From: Leclercia sp. LSNIH1
Lineage (GTDB): Bacteria; Pseudomonadota; Gammaproteobacteria; Enterobacterales; Enterobacteriaceae
Length of the DNA: 64,000 bases
Direction of reading: 5' to 3'
Assembly: GCF_002902985.1 (NCBI RefSeq)
Contig: NZ_CP026167.1
Coordinates: 4,712,001-4,776,000 of the forward strand
The notes under the pieces were generated by a model. That model had not been told where the DNA came from, searched no databases, and saw only the letters and a program-made list of their open reading frames with translations. Shown piece after piece: positions 58,247 to 64,000 of this stretch. The translations under genes and the position numbers were made by a program. The stretch's first letter is position 1. Every line of letters begins with the position of its first letter.

Positions 58247-59038
58247 TTAGAGATCAGATTCCTGGCGTTTTACTTCCTGCCAGACTTCTTCCATCGCGTC
58301 GAGGTCCACGCCGGTCATTTCCAGGCCGCGCGCCGCGATAATGCGCTCCACTTCCCGGAAGCGGCGCTCGAATTTGAGGTTCGCTTTCTGCAGCGCCATT
58401 TCGGCTTTGACGCCCAGATGACGAGAAAGATTGACGGTGGCAAACAGCAGATCGCCCATCTCCTCTTCAAGCTTCTCCTGGTCCACTACCGCCTGCTGCG
58501 CTTCGTGCATCACCTCGTCAATCTCTTCATGCACTTTGTCGAGCACCGGGCCTAAGGATGTCCAGTCAAACCCCACCGTCGAGCAGCGTTTCTGAATCTT
58601 GTGCGCGCGCATCAGCGCCGGCAGGCTTAACGGAATATCGTCCAGCGCCGAATGTTGCGACTTTTCAGCCCGTTCCGCGCTTTTAATCTGTTCCCAGCGG
58701 GCCAGAACCTCGGTACTGTTTTCGGCGGTGGCATCACCAAAGATGTGCGGGTGACGGCGCTCCAGCTTGTCGCTGATGGCGGCACAGATATCGTTGAAAT
58801 CGAAGCGTCCCTCCTCCTGGGCCATCTGCGCATAGAACACCACCTGGAATAGCAGGTCTCCCAGCTCGCCGCGCAGATCGTCAAAATCTTCCCGGGAGAT
58901 AGCGTCCAATACCTCGTAGGTCTCTTCAAGCGTGTAGGGGGCGATGGTGGCGAAAGTCTGCTCTTTATCCCACGGACAGCCGTTTTCCGGGTCGCGCAGA
59001 CGTTGCATAATGCCGAGCAGGCGGTCGATTTGGGTCAT
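58247..59038 (-). CDS. mazG: Nucleoside triphosphate pyrophosphohydrolase MazG
   Basis: 263 aa with two MazG domains, Glu-Glu-x-x-Glu/Asp helices in each (Glu-Glu-Thr-Tyr-Glu; Glu-Glu-Met-Gly-Asp). Hydrolyses NTPs and limits (p)ppGpp effects. Downstream of relA; mazEF is not between them, unlike in E. coli. Confidence 0.95.
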   Translation of the reverse strand: MTQIDRLLGIMQRLRDPENGCPWDKEQTFATIAPYTLEETYEVLDAISREDFDDLRGELGDLLFQVVFYAQMAQEEGRFDFNDICAAISDKLERRHPHIFGDATAENSTEVLARWEQIKSAERAEKSQHSALDDIPLSLPALMRAHKIQKRCSTVGFDWTSLGPVLDKVHEEIDEVMHEAQQAVVDQEKLEEEMGDLLFATVNLSRHLGVKAEMALQKANLKFERRFREVERIIAARGLEMTGVDLDAMEEVWQEVKRQESDL

Positions 59039-59054
59039 AGTTTTGTCCTGATAA

Positions 59055-59100
59055 AAAAATGCCGGGTGGCGGCTTGCGCCTTACCCGGCCTACAAAAGAA
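59055..59100. repeat. REP unit between mazG and relA
   Basis: GCCGGGTGGCGGCTTGCGCC followed by TTACCCGGCCTACAAAA: a single palindromic REP. Confidence 0.8.
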
Positions 59101-59107
59101 GGTGCGA

Positions 59108-61345
59108 TTATCCGCCGTGCAGACGACGGGCGTCGATCACATCCGGCACCTGGTTCAGCTTGCCGAGCACACGGCCCAGCACCTGCAGGTTATAGATTTC
59201 GATGGTCATATCAATGGTGGCGAGCTGCTGGCGCGTATCGCTGCGGCTGGCGACGCCCAGCACGTTCACCTTCTCGTTCGCCAGAATGGTGGTGATATCG
59301 CGCAGCAGGCCGCTGCGATCGTTGGCTGAGACCCGCACTACCAGTGAATAACCGGCGGAATAGCTCTCGCCCCACACCGCATCCACGATGCGTTCCGGCG
59401 CGTGAGACTGTAAATCGTCCAGCTGATCGCAGTCCGCACGGTGAATGGAGATCCCGCGCCCCTGGGTGATAAAGCCGACAATCTCATCCCCCGGGATTGG
59501 CTGGCAGCAGCGGGCAATATGGTGCATCAGGTTGCCGACGCCCTCCACCACCACTCTGCCTTTGTCTTTTTCTTTGCCACGGTGCGAGGGGGCGTAGCTC
59601 TTCTGCTGAAGCTGCTTCAGCGCCGCCGCATCCTGCTCTTCCGCGCTCGGTTTGTTGAACTGCGCCTGCAGGAAATTCACCATCTGGTTAAGACGAATAT
59701 CCCCACCGCCAATGGCGGCCAGCAGCTCATCCAGCTCGTTAAAGTTGTAGCGCGGCAGAAGGAATTTTTCTGCCTCTTTCAGGTGGATGCCTAAATGCTC
59801 CAGCTCGTCATCGAGGATCTGGCGTCCGGCAAGAATATTCTTGTCGCGATCCTGCTTGCGGAACCAGGCATGAATTTTTGAGCGCCCGCGGCTGGTGGTG
59901 ACATAGCCGAGGTTCGGGTTCAGCCAGTCGCGGCTCGGGTTCGGCTGTTTCTGGGTGATGATCTCAATCTGGTCGCCCATCTGCAGCTGGTAGGTGAACG
60001 GCACGATACGCCCGCCGATTTTGGCGCCGATGCAGCGATGCCCCACATCGCTATGGATGTGGTAGGCGAAGTCCAGCGGCGTTGAGCCTGCCGGCAGGTC
60101 AACCACGTCGCCTTTCGGCGTAAAGACGTAGACCCGGTCGTCAAAGACCTGGCTGCGCAATTCGTCGAGCATTTCACCGGAGTCGGCCATCTCCTCCTGC
60201 CACGCAATCAGCTTACGCAGCCAGGCGATACGATCCTCGTGACCGGAGCGCGCCCCGCTTGTGGGCCCCTCTTTATACTTCCAGTGCGCGGCGATGCCGA
60301 GCTCGGACTCCTCATGCATCTGCTTAGTACGGATCTGGATTTCGACGGTTTTGCCGCCCGGCCCCAGCACCACGGTATGGATCGACTGGTAGCCGTTCGG
60401 TTTCGGATTGGCGACATAGTCGTCAAACTCATCCGGCAGGTGACGGTAATGGGTGTGGACAATCCCCAGCGCGGCGTAGCAGTCCTGCAACCGCTCGGCA
60501 ACGATACGCACGGCGCGCACATCAAACAGCTCGTCAAAGGCGAGATGCTTTTTCTGCATTTTGCGCCAGATGCTGTAGATATGCTTCGGACGGCCATAGA
60601 CTTCAGCCTTCACCCCCTCTTCTTTCATCGACTTACGTAAGCCGCCGACAAACTCATCGATGTAGTGTTCCCGATCGATACGGCGTTCGTGCAGCAGCTT
60701 AGCAATGCGTTTGTATTCCGCCGGGTGCAGGTAGCGGAAGCAGTAATCCTCCAGCTCCCATTTCAGCTGGCCGATGCCCAGACGGTTCGCCAGCGGGGCA
60801 TAGATGTTGGTGCACTCTTTCGCCGCCAGCACGCGTTCGTCTTCCGGCGCGTCTTTGACTTCCCGCAGGTGGGCGACGCGTTCGGCAAGCTTAATGACCA
60901 CACAGCGGAAATCATCCACCATCGCCAGCAGCATACGACGCACGTTATCCACCTGTTCAGACGAGACCGAATCGGTGTGGGTGGCTTTGAGCTGACGGAT
61001 GGCCGCCATATCGCGCACGCCGTGGATCAGCGCCACGATCGATTTCCCGACGCTTTCGCGCAGCACCTCTTCTGTGACCACCTCGGCGTCGGCCAGCGGG
61101 AAGAGCATAGCCGCACGAAGGGTGTCGATATCCATACTCAGCATGGAGAGGATCTCAACCATCTCTACGCCGCGCCACAGCAGCAGCTCGGCATCGGGAT
61201 GCCCCTGCGTGGTGCGCAGACAGTAGGCCCATGTTTCGGTTAAGCGTTCACACGACTGCTGGCTGGCAATCCCCAGACTTGCGATCCATTTTTGTGGGTC
61301 AAACTCACCAGCTTTATTGAGATGTGCACTTCTTACCGCAACCAT
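59108..61345 (-). CDS. relA: GTP pyrophosphokinase RelA
   Basis: 745 aa from Met-Val-Ala-Val-Arg-Ser-Ala-His. An inactive HD domain, a synthetase domain (Arg-Val-x-Asp-type Arg-Ala-Val-Arg-Ile-Val region; Tyr-Gln-Ser-Ile-His-Thr), TGS (Val-Tyr-Val-Phe-Thr-Pro-Lys-Gly), a zinc-finger region and a C-terminal ACT domain. Ribosome-bound (p)ppGpp synthase of the stringent response. Confidence 0.98.
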   Translation of the reverse strand: MVAVRSAHLNKAGEFDPQKWIASLGIASQQSCERLTETWAYCLRTTQGHPDAELLLWRGVEMVEILSMLSMDIDTLRAAMLFPLADAEVVTEEVLRESVGKSIVALIHGVRDMAAIRQLKATHTDSVSSEQVDNVRRMLLAMVDDFRCVVIKLAERVAHLREVKDAPEDERVLAAKECTNIYAPLANRLGIGQLKWELEDYCFRYLHPAEYKRIAKLLHERRIDREHYIDEFVGGLRKSMKEEGVKAEVYGRPKHIYSIWRKMQKKHLAFDELFDVRAVRIVAERLQDCYAALGIVHTHYRHLPDEFDDYVANPKPNGYQSIHTVVLGPGGKTVEIQIRTKQMHEESELGIAAHWKYKEGPTSGARSGHEDRIAWLRKLIAWQEEMADSGEMLDELRSQVFDDRVYVFTPKGDVVDLPAGSTPLDFAYHIHSDVGHRCIGAKIGGRIVPFTYQLQMGDQIEIITQKQPNPSRDWLNPNLGYVTTSRGRSKIHAWFRKQDRDKNILAGRQILDDELEHLGIHLKEAEKFLLPRYNFNELDELLAAIGGGDIRLNQMVNFLQAQFNKPSAEEQDAAALKQLQQKSYAPSHRGKEKDKGRVVVEGVGNLMHHIARCCQPIPGDEIVGFITQGRGISIHRADCDQLDDLQSHAPERIVDAVWGESYSAGYSLVVRVSANDRSGLLRDITTILANEKVNVLGVASRSDTRQQLATIDMTIEIYNLQVLGRVLGKLNQVPDVIDARRLHGG

Positions 61346-61397
61346 TGTCCTCTCCTTTAGGGACCCCTGCCTGTCGAATTCGACAAGCCGAAACTCA

Positions 61398-62696
61398 TCA
61401 ATTGTGTTCAAACAACGCCATTGATTCCAGATGCCCAGTGTGCGGGAACATATCAAGCATTGCCAGACGCTGAATCTGGTAACCCGCCGCTAATAACGCC
61501 TCGCTATCGCGGGCAAGCGTTGCCGGATTACAGGAAACATAGACCACGCGTTTGGGCGCCAGTTTAATAATATGCTGCATCACGCCTGGCGCGCCCGCGC
61601 GTGCCGGATCAAGCAGGATTTTATCGAAACCGTGCGCCGCCCATGGCTGCTGGGTAACATCCTCTTCAAGATTTTCGTGAAAAAATGTCACGTTTTGCAG
61701 CGCATTGTGAACAGCGTTATCGCGCCCCTTTTCCACCAGCGCCGCCACGCCTTCAACGCCGACCACGCTTCGTGCCCGTTTTGCCAGCGGCAGGGTAAAG
61801 TTGCCCATCCCGCAAAACAGGTCGAGTACCCGGTCCTCCGGCTGAATATCCAGCCACGCCAGCGCGGTCGCGACCATCTGCTGGTTAACGCCGTCGTTAA
61901 CCTGAATGAAGTCGCGCGGGCTGAACGTTAAGCGTAGCCCGTCTGAATCATACCAGGGCGTTTCGCCGCTCAGTTGCTCAAGTATCTCGCTTTGCGGGGC
62001 GAGATAAAGCGCAAGGTCATGAGAATGCGAAAAGCGTTCCAGTTTTTCACGATCCCGGGCCGACAGCGGCGCCGTATGGCGCAGCACCATCAGCGGGCCA
62101 CTGTTCGCCAGCACCAGCTCAACGTGCCCAAGATGGCGGACGCCCTGCAGGTCAGAGAGGCATTTGCGCACCTCTGGCAGCAATGCCTCAAGACGGGGCA
62201 CCAGAATGGGGCACGCTCTGACATCAACGATGTCGCTGGAGTTGGCCTTGCGAAAGCCCATCTCCAGACGCGCGGTTTTCGGCTGATAATTGAGGCTCAG
62301 ACGCGCCCGGCGGCGGTAGCCCCAGGGTTTATCTGCGATCACTTCATCAACGTCGTGCTTCAGCAGGCGCGCCAGGGCGTTGCTTTTGCTGCGCTCCTGC
62401 AGCGCGACGCTGGCGTGCTGTTGTTGGCAGCCGCCGCAGACGCCAAAGTGCGGGCAGCGAGGCGTTTCACGTTCCGGGCTATCATTAAGACGGCGCTTTA
62501 CCTGCCCGCGTGCGTACTGACGTTTCTCTTCCGTCAGGGTGATTTCCGCACGCTCCTGGGGCAGCAGGCCGGGAATAAATACGGTCTTGCCCTCATGGCG
62601 CGCCACCCCCTGTCCGAACGGATCGAGGTCTGTCACTTCAACAGTTATGATCTGACGCGTCGTCACGCGTCGCTTTGCAGAGTAGAATTGCGCCAT
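61398..62696 (-). CDS. rlmD: 23S rRNA (uracil(1939)-C(5))-methyltransferase
   Basis: 432 aa from [10 protein letters not shown]. N-terminal TRAM domain, Fe-S cluster cysteines ([10 protein letters not shown]), SAM motif (Asp-Leu-Phe-Cys-Gly-Met-Gly-Asn-Phe) and catalytic Cys in Ser-Cys-Asn-Pro-Ala-Thr. Divergent from barA. Confidence 0.97.
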   Translation of the reverse strand: MAQFYSAKRRVTTRQIITVEVTDLDPFGQGVARHEGKTVFIPGLLPQERAEITLTEEKRQYARGQVKRRLNDSPERETPRCPHFGVCGGCQQQHASVALQERSKSNALARLLKHDVDEVIADKPWGYRRRARLSLNYQPKTARLEMGFRKANSSDIVDVRACPILVPRLEALLPEVRKCLSDLQGVRHLGHVELVLANSGPLMVLRHTAPLSARDREKLERFSHSHDLALYLAPQSEILEQLSGETPWYDSDGLRLTFSPRDFIQVNDGVNQQMVATALAWLDIQPEDRVLDLFCGMGNFTLPLAKRARSVVGVEGVAALVEKGRDNAVHNALQNVTFFHENLEEDVTQQPWAAHGFDKILLDPARAGAPGVMQHIIKLAPKRVVYVSCNPATLARDSEALLAAGYQIQRLAMLDMFPHTGHLESMALFEHN

Positions 62697-62753
62697 CGCC
62701 GGGAATTTTCTCAAATGAACATATTGACTCTAATTGTCCCATAACGGAACTCC

Positions 62754-64000
62754 ATGACCAACTACAGCCTGCGTGCGCGCATGATGATTTTGATCCTCGC
62801 CCCTACCGTACTCATTGGTTTACTGCTGAGTACCTTCTTCGTGGTGCACCGTTATAACGACCTGCAACGTCAGCTCGAGGACGCCGGTGCCAGCATTATT
62901 GAGCCGCTCGCGGTCTCCAGCGAGTACGGCATGAACCTGCAAAATCGCGAGCCCATCGGCCAGCTCATCAGCATTCTGCACCGTCGTCATTCGGACATTG
63001 TGCGGGCGATTTCAGTGTATGACCAAAACAATCATCTGTTTGTGACCTCCAATATTCAGCTTGATCCCGACACCCTGAAGCTGCCGGATGGTACGGCGTT
63101 TCCAAAACGGCTGAGCGTGATCCGCCAGGATGAAAAAATGATCCTGCGCACCCCTATTATTTCGGAAAGCTATTCACCGGATGAATCTCCCGCGTCGGAC
63201 GCTAAGCCCAATAACAATCTGTTGGGATATGTGGCGCTGGAGCTGGATCTCAAGTCCGTGCGGCTGCAACAGTACCGGGAGATCTTTATCTCCACGGTGA
63301 TGATGCTGTTCTGTATCGGCATTGCGCTGATCTTCGGCTGGCGTCTGATGCGGGATGTAACCAGCCCCATCCGCAACATGGTGAATACCGTCGACCGGAT
63401 CCGCCGGGGCCAGCTCGACAGCCGCGTCGAAGGCTTTATGCTCGGCGAGCTGGATATGCTGAAAAACGGCATCAACTCAATGGCCATGTCGCTGGCGGCA
63501 TACCATGAGGAGATGCAGCATAACGTCGATCAGGCCACTTCCGACCTGCGCGAAACGCTGGAGCAGATGGAGATCCAGAACGTTGAGCTGGATCTGGCTA
63601 AAAAACGCGCCCAGGAGGCGGCACGCATCAAGTCGGAGTTCCTGGCGAATATGTCCCACGAGCTGCGCACCCCGCTCAACGGGGTGATTGGCTTTACTCG
63701 CCTGACCCTGAAAACCGAGCTCAACCCGACCCAGCGTGACCACCTGCATACCATTGAACGCTCCGCCAACAACCTGCTGGCGATCATCAATGACGTACTG
63801 GACTTCTCCAAGCTCGAAGCGGGCAAATTGATCCTCGAGAGTATTCCGTTCCCGCTGCGCAACACCCTGGATGAGGTGGTCACCCTACTGGCGCACTCCT
63901 CCCACGACAAGGGGCTGGAGCTTACGCTGAACATTAAAAATGATGTGCCGGACAACGTCATTGGCGATCCGCTGCGCCTGCAACAGGTGATCACCAACCT
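62754..64000 (+). CDS. barA: Hybrid sensor histidine kinase BarA (partial, runs off the window)
   Basis: The first 415 codons are present. Membrane helix about 10-30, a periplasmic domain to about 170, second helix about 178-198, HAMP (about 200-250), coiled coil, then HisKA with the phospho-acceptor His in Met-Ser-His-Glu-Leu-Arg-Thr-Pro. The ATPase, receiver and HPt domains lie beyond the window. Controls UvrY and the Csr small RNAs. Confidence 0.97.
   Translation, partial: MTNYSLRARMMILILAPTVLIGLLLSTFFVVHRYNDLQRQLEDAGASIIEPLAVSSEYGMNLQNREPIGQLISILHRRHSDIVRAISVYDQNNHLFVTSNIQLDPDTLKLPDGTAFPKRLSVIRQDEKMILRTPIISESYSPDESPASDAKPNNNLLGYVALELDLKSVRLQQYREIFISTVMMLFCIGIALIFGWRLMRDVTSPIRNMVNTVDRIRRGQLDSRVEGFMLGELDMLKNGINSMAMSLAAYHEEMQHNVDQATSDLRETLEQMEIQNVELDLAKKRAQEAARIKSEFLANMSHELRTPLNGVIGFTRLTLKTELNPTQRDHLHTIERSANNLLAIINDVLDFSKLEAGKLILESIPFPLRNTLDEVVTLLAHSSHDKGLELTLNIKNDVPDNVIGDPLRLQQVITN

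Overview
The window is a piece of an enterobacterial chromosome, close to the Enterobacter/Leclercia/Lelliottia/Citrobacter group. The evidence is the near-E. coli gene order mutS - rpoS-nlpD-pcm-surE-truD-ispF-ispD-ftsB-ygbE - cysCND - cysG - iap - cysHIJ - queD - queE - eno-pyrG - mazG-relA-rlmD-barA, with proteins that are E. coli-like along their whole length. Genus cannot be fixed from this sequence alone. The window splits sharply near 24.1 kb: everything to the left is a visibly AT-rich mobile island, and everything to the right is GC-richer core genome with REP and ERIC-like repeats.

Island (1 to about 24.1 kb; its left end lies outside the window). Reading from the left: (i) the end of a ubiquitin-like conjugation operon, made of a metallo-beta-lactamase (MBL)-fold protein with a glycine-rich C-terminus, an E2-E1 fusion, a JAMM/JAB peptidase and a small membrane protein; (ii) an orphan mobC gene, two copies of a structured repeat module and an IS3-family relic; (iii) a complete type I restriction-modification locus (hsdM-hsdS-hsdR) followed directly by the Kiwa anti-phage pair (kwaA-kwaB); (iv) two paralogous ankyrin-repeat proteins around an unknown 146-aa protein; (v) a mobilisation and replication block of mobC, a relaxase, a zinc-ribbon membrane protein, two lipoproteins, an unknown protein, a structured non-coding region and a RepL-like replication protein; (vi) a helix-turn-helix protein and a tyrosine integrase. 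The island looks like an integrated mobilisable plasmid carrying at least three defence loci.

The island abuts mutS so closely that the first roughly 16 residues of MutS, and its promoter region, appear to be supplied by the element. The conserved MutS sequence begins at His17-Thr-Pro-Met-Met.

Core region. Right of mutS is a non-oxidative hydroxyarylic acid decarboxylase operon (ecdBCD type) with a divergent MarR-family regulator and a 14-bp perfect palindrome between them. Next come the rpoS/nlpD and surE/truD/isp blocks, then the assimilatory sulfate reduction genes: ATP sulfurylase, APS kinase, PAPS reductase, sulfite reductase, and a siroheme synthase placed beside cysD that would supply the CysI cofactor. 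queD and queE (queuosine precursor synthesis) flank an accessory trio: an AraC-type regulator with a long C-terminal extension, an M20 amidohydrolase and an MFS exporter. A lone CrtX-like glycosyltransferase lies between queE and eno. The window ends inside barA.

The most promising unusual system is the MBL / E2-E1 / JAB operon. The MBL-fold partner occupies the place where a CBASS operon would have a nucleotidyltransferase, and it carries a flexible Gly-rich tail that could itself be the conjugated tag.
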